A stretch of 64,000 nucleotides of DNA from Deroplatys truncata (lineage: Eukaryota; Arthropoda; Insecta; Mantodea; Mantidae): positions 216,151,498 through 216,215,497 of the forward strand of contig CM060978.1 of NCBI GenBank assembly GCA_030765065.1, in the 5' to 3' direction. A program made the translations under genes and the position numbers. Numbering within the stretch: position 1 is the first letter of the stretch; every line of letters starts with the position of its first letter. Below the pieces are notes generated by a model. That model had not been told where the DNA came from, ran no database searches, and saw only the letters and a program-made list of their open reading frames with translations. Below are positions 45,338 to 57,783 of the stretch, piece by piece.

Positions 45338-45511
45338 GTGAAACGTCCTGGTGATAAAAATGTAAGATGTACAATTCTCTTACTACTAGATTACCAGCCT
45401 TTGCAGTTCAAGTTAGATCCTCGTTTGGCTCGACTTCTTGGAGTACATACTCAGACTCGTCCTGTCATCATCAGTGCACTCTGGCAGTACATAAAGACTC
45501 ATAGACTGCAG
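45338..45511 (+). CDS. Bap60: Bap60, exon 6 (start of SWIB domain)
   Basis: The exon encodes residues 245-302: [19 protein letters not shown], then [20 protein letters not shown] and [13 protein letters not shown]. It is the first half of the SWIB (SWI complex BAF60b) fold, related to MDM2 p53-binding domains. The acceptor ATTACAG and the donor CAG before GTAACG are phase 0. The expected next exon (H-E-R-E-F-I-N-C-D-K-Y-L type) was not found up to 64000. The remaining roughly 200 residues are therefore outside the window. Confidence 0.98.
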
Positions 45512-45648
45512 GTAACGTGCATTTTGTGTAACAGAGGATAGTTAATGGGGACCTGTAAAAGTCTGTATTGTTTCCTTTTTTAAAATGTGTTGTTATTTTT
45601 CCCTAAAAGCAGTGTTATTTCTCCCTAGAAGTGCTTTTATTTTTCATA

Positions 45649-46872
45649 CACTATGTGATCAAAAGTATCCGGACACCCCCACAAAAATACGTTTTTCATC
45701 TTAGGTGCTGCCACCTACTTCCTGGTACTCATTATCCGCGACCTCGGTAGTTATTAGACATCGTGAAACAGCAGAATGGGATGCTCCGTGGAACTCACAG
45801 ACTTCAAACGTGGTCAGGTGTTTGGGTGTCACTTGTGTCAGAAGTCTGTACGTGAGATTTCCACACTCTTAAACATCCCTAGGTCCACTGTTTTTGATGT
45901 GATAGTGAAGTGAAAACGTGAAGGGACATGTACAGCACAAAAGCGTACAGGCCAACCTCGTCTGTTGACTGACAGAGACTGCCGACATTTGAAGAGGGTC
46001 GTAAAGAGTAATAGGCAGACATCTATCCAGACCATCACAAGGATTTCCAAACTGCATCAGGATCTACTCCAAGTACTATGGCAGTTAGACGTGAGGTGAG
46101 AAACCTTGGATTCCATGGTCGAGTGGCTGCTCATAAGCCACACATCATGCAGGAAAATGCCAAACAATGCCTCGCTTGGTGTAAGGAGCGTCAACATTAC
46201 ATGATTGAACAGTGGCAAAACGTTGTGTGGAGTGACGAATCAGGGTACACAATGTGGCGATCCGAAGGCAGGGTGTGGGTATGGTGAATGCCTGGTGAAC
46301 GTCATCTGCCAGCATGTGTAGTGCCAACAGTGAAATTCGGAGGTGGTGGTGTTATGGTGTGGTTGTGTTTTTCCTGGAGGGGGCTTGCACCTCTTGTTGT
46401 TTTGCGTGGCACAATCATAGCGCAGACCTACATTGATATTTTAAGCACCTTCTTGCTTCCCACTGTTGAAGAGCAATTCGGGGATGGTGATTGCATCTTT
46501 CAACACGATCGAGCTTGAACTGTGGCGGAGTGGTTACACGACAATAACATCCCTGTAATGGACTGGCCTGCACAGAGTCCTGACTTGAATCCTATAGAAC
46601 ACCTTTGGGATGTTTTGGAACGTCAACTTCGTGCCAGGCCTCACCGACCTACATCGATACCTCTCCTCAGTTCTGCACTCTGTGAAGAATGGGCTGCCAT
46701 TCCCCAAGAAACCTTCCAGCACCTGATTGAAAATATGCCTGCGAGAGTGGACACTGTCATCAAGGCTAAGGGTGGGCCAACCCATATTGACTTCCAGCAT
46801 TACCGATGGAGGGCACCATGAACTTGTACATAATTTTCAGCCAGGTGTCTGGATACTTTTGATCACGTAGTG
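45649..46872 (+). mobile_element. Tc1-like transposon, copy 2
   Basis: TIRs CACTATGTGATCAAAAGTAT and its partner ATACTTTTGATCACGTAGTG are flanked by TA (45647-45648 and 46873-46874). Length is 1224 bp. It is the same family as 15214-16455. Confidence 0.95.
45776..46821 (+). pseudogene. Tc1-type DD34E transposase, frameshifted
   Basis: The start MGCSVELTDFKRGQ-like frame is broken by an early frameshift and a stop near 45910. From 46078 the reading is MAVRREVRNLGFHGR, WSDESGYTMW (first Asp), a stop at 46287, then [13 protein letters not shown] (second Asp), a stop at 46518 and SPDLNPIEHLWDVLERQ with the catalytic Glu intact. It ends near 46821. The three catalytic residues are all kept, unlike copy 1, but at least three lesions prevent expression. 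Confidence 0.92.
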
Positions 46873-48074
46873 TATTATCTGAGCTTAACAGGTATTAAAT
46901 TTACATTTTTCAGGAAGTCAACAAATCCTTGGTGCATGAAACTAAGTAGTGGACAGGTAAATTACTTAACTCCTAAACATTTTCAAGCTATTAGATCACA
47001 TGCACATAAAGAGACAAATGGAAATGGGATAAAATATGATGATAGGGTCATACAATGGATATCAGTCAAGAGTAAAATGAATCATTGTATTTCTGTGTAG
47101 TTTATACAGGTATCAAACTGAAGAATGTTAACTTTCAAATGAAAAACATTGCCAACTGTGGTGAAACTACTATTTCTAAGTGGTTCTTTGCTCAGAACTC
47201 GATTATGGGATGATGAAAATCTGAATCTTCTGAATTTACGTTTGCATATGAAATCCATATTGTCCTAAGACAGTCTAAAGCAAACTCTGGATATGAAGCC
47301 ATTATTGCAAATAGGACTTTCGTCATGTTTACAGAATCACTAGAAGCCAATTTTTCAACTGCAGCTCTTAGCTGCTGAAAATCTAAAATTCCTGTGACAG
47401 AAGCAATATAGTATGTGAGATCATACCCTAAACATCAATGGTCAGTTTTAGGTATAAACGTCTGAAAATTAAGTCCAAGTCTTCCAATTAAACTATATGG
47501 AAAATAATACTTTTTATTAACTAACTCTGATGGCTCATTGAGTACCATGCGAAATGTGGGACACAGGCTCAGATTACGGGTTTCTATGCCGTAAAGGGGC
47601 CTTGGAAATGAAGCTGAGGTAGTGGGTATGAGAGTAAACATAGAGATCAGCTATTGATTATTTTGATTATATATTTATAAAGTAAATAAAGATTCTTGTG
47701 AGGGTTTTTTAAATAATTAAATGAAACAGGACCACAATGTGTTCTGTCAGTGAGAGAGGGGTTCTAAATCCTGTTAATATTGCTGAGTTTTGTGTTAAAT
47801 TATTCCACAAAAAAACATTTTTTATCTACCAGCAACATAAACATAGAGGAATGGGAAGTGGGCCAATATGTGATACAATTCATTGAAACTAATTATGAAG
47901 GAGTTCACCATTGAGGAAATGGTTCTAGAGGTACATAATGACAGTAAAAATGGTTCTAGTGATTGTAATTATGAAAGTATACTCTAATTGGAGGTAATGT
48001 TGCAGATCTGAGTTTGATACCATAGTCTGAATCATAGAAGTGCAGCGATGTAGGCCAGTTGCCCTGCAAATCCT
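46873..48074. other. Intron 6, unassigned
   Basis: No exon or element recognised. It was checked for Bap60 exon 7 without success. Confidence 0.4.
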
Positions 48075-49150
48075 CTACTGTGCATTCCAAACCAGAGTGT
48101 CTTTCACTGAAAACAAACTCTTTGTATCATCCGCGCGAAAGTAGTTTGCAATCCCCGCCCACAATGGCTGCTTGTTCCCCTCCCACTGCTTTTTGAACAC
48201 TATTTAATCTATAAAAAGGCGCCCTGCGTGAGAATCATAATTCAAAATGCAACCTGAGGTAACAATCGATTTTATAAGTATGTGGCAATGAACTACAATC
48301 AACACCCAAATCCTCCGAAGATGACTCAGCTGCCATATAGAATCAGAACTACTCTCCAAAATAATGACAAGCTTATCCACAATTCCACAGCATTGTTGCA
48401 CTTAAAACAAGTTCCCACATTTTATCCTCTTCTATATTGTATTATGTCTGTTTATATTCCCTGCTCGCTTTCATTACACTTCTCACTGAAATGCCTGTAA
48501 AATCTGATATTAGTTTCGTAATATGCAATAATGCAAGTGTCGGGTATTTTTGTAATAGTGAGTTGAATATATGAAGTATTGTTTGTTTTTAGCCACTTTT
48601 TAACTGTTTCCCGCTTCTGTGTTTGAACAGTTTATTCGCACTACACGCACCTTCCTCTGCCATGTGAGCTCAAATACCAACTGACTAAATCACAAGATTT
48701 GACCTGACCTGAGCATATGTGTGTTAGTGTATTATGAATGACTGTTCGCTTATCATATATCCTGTGTTACGCAAAGTGTTTATTCCGTACTCAGATAGCA
48801 CCTCTGGGAATTCATTGCTGCATTTCTTGTATATGTAAGATAGTGGCAGTCATACATACATTGGTATTAACAAGCAAGATGCTCTCGGCGTTAGCGCAAT
48901 AGCAGGCGAAAATCATATTTGTAATCTCTTAACAGCTAGTATATATCCATTACCTTTAACGATGAGTTCTTATGATAACCGCAATAAAATGTGCAGTTCT
49001 ATACCTTTCCTGCTGTAATATTTCATAATACAATACATGTATTTAGGAACTATTTACGTTGGCGTAAGAGTATATTCTTGGGTTCGTGACAAGCCGAAGC
49101 ATGTGCTTCTGTTTACATCAGAGGGAATTCTGGTTTGGAATGGACAGTAG
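48075..49150. mobile_element. 1.1-kb inverted-repeat DNA element, copy 2
   Basis: The ends CTACTGTGCATTCCAAACCA and TGGTTTGGAATGGACAGTAG match copy 1. The interior is collinear with copy 1 except for a deletion of about 35 bp near 48292 and small indels. No target duplication is obvious. Confidence 0.85.
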
Positions 49151-49245
49151 TTCCAGTTATATTGGCAGTCTGATATAAAACAATGTAAATATCAGCAATA
49201 AAAGAGGAAGGCTGTTTTCTGGCTTAATGAAGGTGGTAAGAACTA

Positions 49246-49437
49246 ACCTTCCTTACTGCATGTCCTTTTGGAAGGGAAGTGAAGCCAGTGTTCCTGTGTC
49301 GTAGATTTGCAGTACATAAAATAACCTCAAGCCTGATAAAGAGCCCTCTGAGCAAAATTACCGTCTTTCACGCCCAATATAGGACGCTAAGGACCACACC
49401 ATTAAAGAGCATCCACAATTAAAACTCAATTTAATTT
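49246..49437 (+). mobile_element. tRNA-derived SINE (family 1), copy 4, 5'-truncated
   Basis: Only the body is present: GGAAGGGAAGTGAAGCCAGT, CCTCAAGCCTGATAAAGAG, AATTACCGTCTTTCACGCCC and the ATTAAAGAGCATCCA tail. Confidence 0.85.
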
Positions 49438-49984
49438 AATTTTTTACTGCACATCTGCAAAAACTTTCATTTGCTAACATCAGAACAATAACTATTTGTA
49501 AAAACAACAGGTGTCCAATCTGTCTATCAATTATGTCAAGCTAAAGCAATAATGTATGATAAACTGTTGAGTGTTACACAGGAGCTAGAAGAGCTAAGTG
49601 AAATGTGAGTGATGAAGACTTGTGACTATGGGCCTTGGAAATTTCACAAGGACTAGGTACTGAAAATAAAGATTTCTATACATGTTTCAAGAAAAAACAT
49701 AAATTAAGGAGCAGGAATATAATGAAAATTCATATCCCACTCCCATGTTCAAGATGTAACACACATGGATAAGACTTCAGAGGAATCTCTTGGAATTCTT
49801 AGAGTGATTTATCAGTTACACTCCCTCCTCTGTTTATGATATAGACCAAGAGAAATGTGTTCAAAATGGAATCTTGTTTTATGTTGGGGAAAAACACACA
49901 TGATAGTGTTATTGTATCGACACGTTTGTAAATTATCTTGCCAGTAGTCAGCATTGATAGCTCTTTATTTCCCAAATTATTCAT
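49438..49984. other. Intron 6, unassigned
   Basis: No element recognised. Confidence 0.4.
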
Positions 49985-50407
49985 TCAGATTCAGATTCAC
50001 ATTTATTCACCAATTGTAAAAATTTACAAGGTTTCGTCAAGTAAAATTTAAAGAAATATACATTATTAACCATTAATAATGGAGAGGTACTAATCTATAT
50101 GTACAATTTTAGCATTACAATTTTAAATTTTAAAGACAACAATTTGTTCTTCCAGTTTTATACTCTTCCACTGTATAGAATGCGTTCTTAATTAGATATA
50201 ACTTAATTTGTTCGATTTTTGTTCGTTCTTCATCAGTTACTTTAATCCAGTGAGGTAAATGATTGTACAGATCTTTTGCCTTAATTTCAATACTTTTATT
50301 TTCAAGAGAGCCTCTTAATCTATTTCTAAAGTAGTTTTTCTTTGTTCTGGTATTATGTTCATGAGTGTTTGTATTTTTGTCTTCTTTATAGGATTTTATA
50401 ACATATT

Positions 50408-52084
50408 TTAGACATTCATATATATATATAGACAGGGCAGTGTTAGTATACCGAGTTTTTTAAAAGCGGATTTGCATGTGTTTCTCTTTTGGATATTTTT
50501 AAGGATTCTAATTGCTCTTTTCTGCAGCCTAAATATTTTTAATATGTGTTTCTTCCCTGTTGATCCCCATAATATGATGCCATAACTCAAGTGTGAGTGC
50601 ATAAATGCATAATATACCTGTGTTGTGCTATCTTCATCCATGATTTGTTTGACCTGTTTTAGAATATATATACCCTTATTGAGTTTCTTAGCGAGTTTTT
50701 CTATATGTCTGTTCCATTTCAGATTGTTATCTATGACAAGCCCTAAAAAGTTTGTTTCTCTAACTTGCCTAATCGGCTCACTTTTTATTTCTAAAGATAT
50801 GCTAGCTTGTGTTTTGTTGTTTATACTGATTTGCATCCATTCCGTTTTTTTTGTATTCAATGCCATTCCTAATTCTTCCAGGTATGTAACGACTGTCTCC
50901 AACAATCTAGTTGCAGTTTCTTGTAATTCTGCCCCTGTTTTGCCTGTAACAATAATTGTTGTGTCATCTGCGTATCCAATGGCTTGTCCACCTGCTTCCT
51001 GAATTTTTTTGAATAGGTTATTTATATATAAAATAAATAAATATGGCCCCAATTTTGACCCTTGTAGTACGCCATAAGCTATATGTTTAAACAATGATTG
51101 GACTTTGATTAACTGTCCATCTCTGTTATGCATTACTTCTACACATTGTTCTCTATTTATTAAATACGATCTTAGCCAGTCTAATGGAATGCCTCTAATG
51201 CCATTGTTTTCAAGTATTACCATTAATTTTTTAATATCCACACAGTCGAAAGCTTTAGACAGGTCAAGAAAAATTGCTGCCAATAATTCTTTTCTATTTA
51301 ATGCTTTAATAATTACGTCGTTTCCCTTACTTATTGCATGTATAGTCGATTTAATTTTTTGGAAGCCAAATTGGAACTCTGACACAATGTGAAATTTGTT
51401 ACAGTACTTCTGGAGTTGTTCTAGAAAAATTCCTTCCATCACTTTGGAAATAGCAGAGCATAGAGATATTGGCCGGTAATTTTCCATCATTTGTTTACAC
51501 CCTTTTTGTTTGAATATAGGCCTAACTATCACTTTTTTTAACCTATTTGGGAAAATTCCTGCATTAAAGCTTTCATTTATTATATGTGAGAGAGTTTCAG
51601 CTAGTTCCTGTTTGCAATATTTTACCATCTCATTTGAGTATTCATCTAGGCCACTGGATTTCTTACATTTTAATGTATTAATTTGTTTAAGTACATCTTC
51701 TTTTGTGATTTCCCTGATTACCATAGAGTTACAAATGCTTCTATCATTTGTAGCTTGAAGCCTCACTTTCTTAATCCCCAGATTTGTTATTATATTTACA
51801 TAATAGTCATTAAATGCATTACTTACTTCTACTGGATCTGATAATATCAAATCTTTTATCACAATTTTAATATTTTCCCCCCATTTTGCATTATTTTCTT
51901 TCTGTACAGTTTTTATGATATTCCACGTTTTTTTAATTTTATTTTCAGCTTTTTGAAGAAGCCTTCTGTTATGTAACATCTTTGCTTCATTTATTACTTT
52001 ATTTAATATCTTTTTATAATTTTCAATGTATACATGTGATTTTTGGCTTAGCTTGGCAGATTTTAAGCTATTTAGGAACTCCAT
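50408..52084 (-). pseudogene. Reverse transcriptase ORF of the CR1-like LINE, 558 codons
   Basis: This is the catalytic protein of target-primed reverse transcription. Visible RT blocks are ENYRPISLCSAISKVME (about residues 201-217), FLDLSKAFD with its Asp (272-280), YGVLQGSKLGPYLFILYINN (337-356) and the YADD box (371-374). The thumb region has FLGLVIDNNLKWNRHIEKLA. The frame ends at YIYMNV within an AT dinucleotide tract. One step of slippage there would restore the C-terminal reading ECLKYVIKSY...LPHWIKVTDEE...AFYTVEEY, which I can follow down to about 50150. The endonuclease frame upstream is separated by a short frameshifted gap. Confidence 0.92.
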
Positions 52085-52193
52085 TCTTTTTTTGATTTAT
52101 GTATGCCTCTTGTAGACCAATTGCTAGTTTTATGTTTATTGCAAACTACTTTGCTTAATGGAAGTGATTTTTCTATGCATGATGTTAATATGT

Positions 52194-53078
52194 TCATAAA
52201 TTGCTCAAATTTATTGTGTACATTTGCTGTTTCGATACTTCCCTCCATTCCATCAGACCAAGATTGGATCTTAAAGAGTTTAGTGTTTCGTTATTTACAA
52301 TTCTTTTTACTTCTGTTAGTCTGTTTGCTTTTACCTTTAATGTTTTTATTGCTTCACTTTCTATTAATTGACCAAAATGGTCGCTAAGCCCCCCCTTAAT
52401 TATGGATACTTTTAGATCATCTCTTCCCAAATTTGTATATACGTGATCATTGCAAGTAGATGATAGATTTGTCACTCTTGTTGGCCCTGTTTTTATTAAC
52501 TTTAAATTACTCCTTCTCATCACTTCTATCAATAAATTTTTCTTCATACTTTTTACCAGGATATCTATATTGAAATCACCTATTACAATAACTTTGTTAT
52601 TTTTTATCAAATTATTTAGACATGACTCTAATTTACTTAAAAATTGCCTTTTATCTGCTTTAGGTGGACTGTAAACCCCTAATACAATGAGCTTTCTTTT
52701 CTTAAATATAATTTCAATTGCCGATAGTTCACAACACATCTCCTCACAATAAATATTACAGTCAATTTGCTTATACTTAATATCCCTCTGCACATATATT
52801 GCAACCCCACCACTTTTATGCATTTCTCTGCAGTAGCTTGAAGCCAAAGCATAATTTCCATAACAATTTGCCTCCATTTCATAATTTTTTAACCCATGTT
52901 CTGTAAAGATTAGTACATTTGGCTGTAGTTCTATGATTAAGTGTTCAATTGCTGCTCTTTTGTTAACTATATACTGTATGTTTTGATGGAAAACCCTAAA
53001 GTATTCCTGTTTTGATAAATTTTCATCTGTTTTGGCAAAATTTATGCAATCATTTACCTCACCTTCCTGTGTTTCCAT
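52194..53078 (-). pseudogene. Apurinic-type endonuclease part of the CR1-like LINE
   Basis: 294 codons. The conserved positions are FHQNIQ (about 30-35), TEHGLK (59-64), GGVAIYV (90-96), GVYSPP (134-139), IGDFNID (166-172) and LSDHFGQ (231-237). They match the N, E, Y, D..N and D-H catalytic residues of the APE-like nuclease that nicks the target site. The C-terminal linker continues past the stop in another frame (SNWSTRGIHKSKKEW near 52090) toward the RT, so a single original ORF2 is likely. Confidence 0.9.
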
Positions 53079-53131
53079 TTGAGTTACATTCTTCTTTCCT
53101 CCTGAGTGGTTTATTTCACATCCCCATGGCT

Positions 53132-53640
53132 TTAGTTTCCCTGTCCCATACAGAGATTTATTACATTTTTCATTACACTTGCTAGCTTGAAAGATCCCTT
53201 CCTATTCAGGTGTAGTCCATCTTTACCTAAGCAGTCCATTTCTATCTGTTTGTTAATATCTACATATATACACTTTAATGTCTCACAAACCCATCGTATG
53301 TTTTCATTTACCCTGTCTACATAGGTGTGGTTCACGTCCCTTCTTCTCACAATACCGTTCACTAACACTCGCGATTTGGGATAATTCTCCTTTACACATC
53401 TTACTAAACTGTAAATTTCTCCCATAACGTCTTCTGGCGAGTTTGCACCTTTTAAATCGTTTGTGCCCGCGTGGAGAAGAATAAGTTTTGGATCACTGTG
53501 TTTAATTGTTTCTTGTTTTTCTATCACTTTTTCTAGCTGGCTTGACTTTATGCCGCTAAACACGTGCACTTTAGCGTAACCGTCCAAGTTCACATGTTTG
53601 ATTATTAAATCGCCACTATATCTTCTGCATTCCTGTTGCT
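53132..53640 (-). pseudogene. SGNH/GDSL esterase-like domain of LINE ORF1
   Basis: The frame opens in YSGDLIIKHVNLDGYAKVHV (from about 53622). It has VFSGIKSSQLE, LLHAGTNDLKG (block III, G-T-N-D) and KDGLHLNRKGSFKLA (block V, with Asp and His). In SGNH hydrolases block I is G-D-S with the nucleophilic Ser. Here the position reads G-D-L (TTA), so the Ser codon appears lost by one substitution. It is out of frame with the coiled-coil ORF just upstream, which stops at 53605, and one indel would join them. Confidence 0.85.
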
Positions 53641-53967
53641 AACTGATGTATGTGTTGCGTTCTCTTCATCTTTTTTCTTTTCTACCGTTTCCAATGAATC
53701 TTCTTTCTCGTCGCTCTCTGTAGATCCTAGCGTAGAAGACGCGCCACGTGGTCCTTGTTTTTTTACCGTGTCCGCATAAGATTTTCCTTCTTCCATGGTC
53801 TTGACCCTACTTCTCAGATTGCCATTTTCCATTTTTAGCATTTTAATTTCTTCTTGTGCCTTTTTTAGATCCTTGTTAAGTATATCTATTATAGTATGTA
53901 AAGACGCTATCGTCTCAGTTTCCTGTGCGTCGTGGTTGTTTGTCGAAGTTGTCTTTTCTCGAGCCAT
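53605..53967 (-). pseudogene. Coiled-coil N-terminus of LINE ORF1
   Basis: 120 codons from MAREKTTSTNNHDAQE. A heptad-rich stretch (IIDILNKDLKKAQEEIKMLK, about residues 27-46) is followed by NGNLRSRVKTMEEGKSYADT and an acidic/Ser-rich tail. YADTVKK next to a coiled coil is typical for CR1/Jockey-type ORF1, which forms RNA-binding multimers. It ends at a stop within the esterase junction because of a frameshift. Confidence 0.75.
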
Positions 53968-54140
53968 TCTGTTCTGGATTTTGTTGTTTTCATTTGTGTA
54001 GCTTTCTTGTCCTCTTGGTTTTACAGTTTTATTTCCTCCACTCGTAATTTTGACCTTTACTACCTTTTTTCATTGAAATTCTGGAGCTTACTACACGTTG
54101 TTACACAACACGCCGCCATCTTGTCCGCAGTCATAGTGCT

Positions 54141-55137
54141 TAAGGGGTGATGTAGTCAGAAGTCACTAATGTAATGTGTTTAAAAATTGTCATTAGCTCA
54201 TGAAAAGTAGGTTTTTGAAATTTTGCACACGAGTTACCTACAAAACGTAGTATGTAAACAAAAATTAATGGTGAATTTTCCTTACACAGGTTGCGCAATA
54301 CACTAAAACTAAAAGAATGATTGGAAATTATGTTCCCTTATCTCATGTTCATTCAAACTCAGTGCAGTACATTGAAGCATGCCTCTGAAGCAGGGATGTC
54401 CATCTGGATCGCATATTGAGTTACTGTTGAAGGATTGCAGCTTCAATTGCGGCACCTTACAGTAAAACTCTGTATACTACATCGCTTCTGTCACAGGAAT
54501 TTCAGAGTGGGTTTAGAATGAGGGATTGTGAGTACTTAGATTTTCAGATGGTTTTTACTTTGGCCACCAATGCAGCATTCATTTCATGCAATATTACTAC
54601 ACTGAGCTCAAAAAGAAATGCCTTCAGATCTGGCTTTGTTGGGATCTGAATTAATTAAAGAATACAGCTTTTCAGAAGTACTCAAAGCAATCTACTGAAA
54701 CACAGATTTTACTGCTGCTGCTTTCGTCACATTTAATGAAGAAACAGTTAGGGCTGTTTTCAAAGTACACCCCAGTATAAACATAAAAGTTATTCCTGCA
54801 CTTCCTTAGATTGGAATACAATGTGTGAGCAATAAGGTAACCTGATGCCTTAACTTTGTAATTAAGTTGTCCAATTCTTGTCCATGGTCATTAGCTTGGC
54901 AAGATCATATCTGAATTTGCAAGGCACTGAGATATTTGTAAAGTAGGATATCCTAATATTTTCTGCATTCCTTACTTGTTTGGTTTTGCAAAATGCAATA
55001 ATATCCATAAGGGATTCAGCCTTTCTATCAATGGAAAGAGATTTCTCACCTCTTTGTTGCTTAAGAAATGAAGCATAGAGATGTTTTCTGGCATGCAAAA
55101 AGACACTTTTCCATGGTCTTGGCTATATTCAACTCAG
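54141..55137. other. Intron 6, unassigned; possible decayed coding DNA
   Basis: A 78-codon minus frame (54862-55098, MHARKHLYASFLKQQRGEKS) looks compositionally like protein, and further minus-strand frames continue toward 54150. I could not identify a family. The LINE above is inserted at its edge. Confidence 0.3.
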
Positions 55138-55371
55138 GCATTGGTCGAGGTTGTGGGTTCAAACCTGGCAGAGGACAATGGATTTTTTAGGGCGTAAAAA
55201 CCCTTAGCATGGCTTTGGAAGGGAAGTAAAGCCGGTGGTCCTGTGTCATAGAGTTACGGCACATCAAGCCTGATAAAGAGGCCTCGGGCAAAATTACCAG
55301 TCTTTCATGTCCAATTTTAAAATGGGACGCTAAGGACCACAGCAGTTAAAGAGCATCCATAAATAAAAAAC
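55138..55371 (+). mobile_element. tRNA-derived SINE (family 1), copy 5
   Basis: The B box GTGGGTTCAAACCTGG is followed by GGATTTTTTAGGGCGTAAAA, the body with small deletions, and AGAGCATCCATAAATAAAAA. The A-box half is missing. Confidence 0.9.
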
Positions 55372-55926
55372 CTCAGGCATTGCTTGGGTGCATACACATT
55401 GCTCATTATATTTCATTTGTGCAGCCCACACTGAACAGTGTCATATGATGCCCAAAAACAATTTTCAAACCATTGAACAGCACAGATGTAATGTGTGACA
55501 TTCGCACTGCAAAAGATGTACCCCTGCAACAAAAAATTATGGACAATAGATTCCATGCAACAACCTGAATAAAACCACAAGCACACTGCATCCCATTTTA
55601 TCTGTGGTTTCACCATAAAGAATGCCTATTTCTTTATTTTCACATTTTATCTTATCGAGGTCCAGTCACAATCTCCACATAATGTGTTCTAAGGGTCTGC
55701 ACTCCAGGAAAATTACCTGCACCTAGAAGCAGTTTTTATTAAAATGTTGGTTGGTTGGTTTGTTTGTGTCTACTGTTTGGAGGACAACCAACATGTGGCA
55801 CTCGAGCAGTTAATCAAAGACTGGGGAGTGAAGTAGATGGTCTCACTCCTGTGAAAGTTAAATTGCCCCTCGGTTTCACCAAATGACTTCCTTTCTGCAC
55901 ATAAAGATGTAAATCATTATGTTCAC
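55372..55926. other. Intron 6, unassigned
   Basis: No element recognised. Confidence 0.4.
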
Positions 55927-56216
55927 GTTGTCCTCCGTGGGCTAGTGGTACCGTGCTAGCCTCTAGTTCCCAAGGTCACGGGTTCAAACCCGGCGGAGGG
56001 TGATGGATTTTTTTCGGGCATAAAAATCCCTAGCATGGCTTCCTTCGGAAGGGAAGTAAAGCCGGTGGTCCCGTGTTGTAGATTTATGGCACGTAAAAGA
56101 ACCTCAAGCCTGATAAAGAGGCCTCTGAGCAAAATTACCGATCTTTCACGCCCAATATAGAATAGGATGCTAAGTACCATAGTAGTTAAAGAGTGTCCAT
56201 AAATAAAAAAAAAAGA
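55927..56216 (+). mobile_element. tRNA-derived SINE (family 1), full-length copy 6
   Basis: The head folds like a tRNA: TCCTCCG (55931-55937) pairs with CGGAGGG (55994-56000). An A-box region GGGCTAGTGGTA and B box GGGTTCAAACC are present. The 3' end is AAATAAAAAAAAAAG. Flanks ATTATGTTCAC (55916-55926) and ATTATGTCCAC (56217-56227) form an 11-bp target duplication with one mismatch. This 290-bp copy is the reference for copies at 17469, 37605, 40015, 49246 and 55138. Confidence 0.95.
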
Positions 56217-56227
56217 ATTATGTCCAC

Positions 56228-57000
56228 AAAAAGAAGAGAGAGAGAGATTTTCATGTCGGAGAACAATTTGAATGGCAAATGATTTCTTCCATAATAATCT
56301 TTGGATTTTATTAAAGTATTCAATTATTTCCCAGGGTTCATTTCATCTGATCTTAAATAGTTAGACCAGGTCATACATGTTAATTTTGAAAGAGCAAAAG
56401 GTATTTTGCTACTCTGCCTGCTGTTTCATTAGGTTTCTTCCAATCCACAGTTGGTGCTTTCAGTCAAACATGGTATTTTCCATTTTTTACAATTCTATTT
56501 CTGATGAACTCTTGATTGGAACAAACGTTTGTTGAAATGCTTGAATGCAGTGTGCAGACGCCATGAGTATATATTGGAATGCACTAACAGTCAGATTTCT
56601 TTAACCCTCAAGAATGTGTGCGAAGTAATTGTATCCCAGGAACAACAAAGATGTGACTTTCAGGCATTTAGTTAATTTCTGATGAAGCCGGCAACTCACC
56701 TATTCTCAAATGGATTCGTCCAGCTGGGTTTTTCTATATTTTAATTATCTGCAATATATAAGTCAATTATAGCTGTTCTGTTTCATTGTGTCCATGGAAA
56801 GAATTTATCACATGCATCTGTAATACCTTCTAGCAAGGAATCTTACCGATTCTCAAGTGGATTCGTCTGGCACGTGTTTTTCTATGTCTCCGTAATTTGC
56901 AGCTGTTCTGTTCATTTTGTATGAAGAAGTTTTATCCTAGCTAACATCTATTAGTAGGGATTTCTATACATTCTTTGTGCTATTTCCATTATATGAAAGT
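56228..57000. other. Intron 6, unassigned
   Basis: A short GA tract lies near 56236. No element recognised. Confidence 0.4.
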
Positions 57001-57783
57001 AGAAATGTTTAGAATGAAGAAATATTTGATGGACAACGAAATGTAGACCACCTGGAGGCTCCCAGTGATGAAATTGTTGGGTATTTCTCATCTTCATCAG
57101 AAGAGGACTGTATAGAAAACAATAATCATGATACCAACTCAACAAAGAGCACTGTAAATGATCAAGGTGAAAATATGTTCAGAAGATGATGAATATCCAT
57201 TTTCAGCAGTTCTCTACGATGACATTCCTTTGGCATTATGCATGACTCATTATAGAGGAAAAGATGGCACAGTTTGTGCAAAGAACTGCCAGTTGTTGGA
57301 GGAAACACACCAGCTTGAAACACTGTAACAGAGGAAACAAATAGCAAAAAATACCAAAACTAGTGTTGATGCATGGATTATAGAACCAGATAATGAAATA
57401 CCCAACATTCAGATTGATATGAAGAGAGCACAGTGTTCAAGGGAGCATGATGCCACTTCAACCTGTGCAGAAGAAGTCGGGCATTGTTTGGGACTCTATA
57501 TATCTGTGGTGTTATGAAATCTGCACATTTGAACACCAAGGATGTTTGGGCCACTGATGGCACCAGTAGAGATCTTGTAGTTTGGACCATGTTGCAGAAA
57601 GGCTTTCATTTTTTTTTACAAACTTCCTCCAATTTAATGACAAGATTACTAGAAATGACAGAAAGAAAGCGGACAAGATTATACATTAATTAATTTTGAA
57701 GATTTAGAAGCTAGTAACAGTGATGTGTCATAATTTAAAATAAAGGGAGTTGAAGGTTGTTACACTACATCACTAAAATGTTC

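Larger units (their letters stand above)
49985..54140 (-). mobile_element. Nearly full-length CR1/L2-like LINE
   Basis: About 4.15 kb in minus orientation. A 5' leader (GGACAAGATGGCGGCGTG near 54117) is followed by a coiled-coil ORF1 with an SGNH-esterase region, then an apurinic endonuclease and a reverse transcriptase. The 3' end has short repeats (TGAATCTGAATCTGAATG near 49985). ORF1 esterase domains and short 3' tandem repeats are known from the CR1/L2 group. Only a few frameshifts are present, so the copy is young. It lies in Bap60 intron 6, opposite to the gene. Confidence 0.85.

Noticed and set aside
55406-55616. Overlapping 61- and 67-codon minus frames
   Set aside because: They are short and overlap in two frames, with no motif or composition supporting coding.
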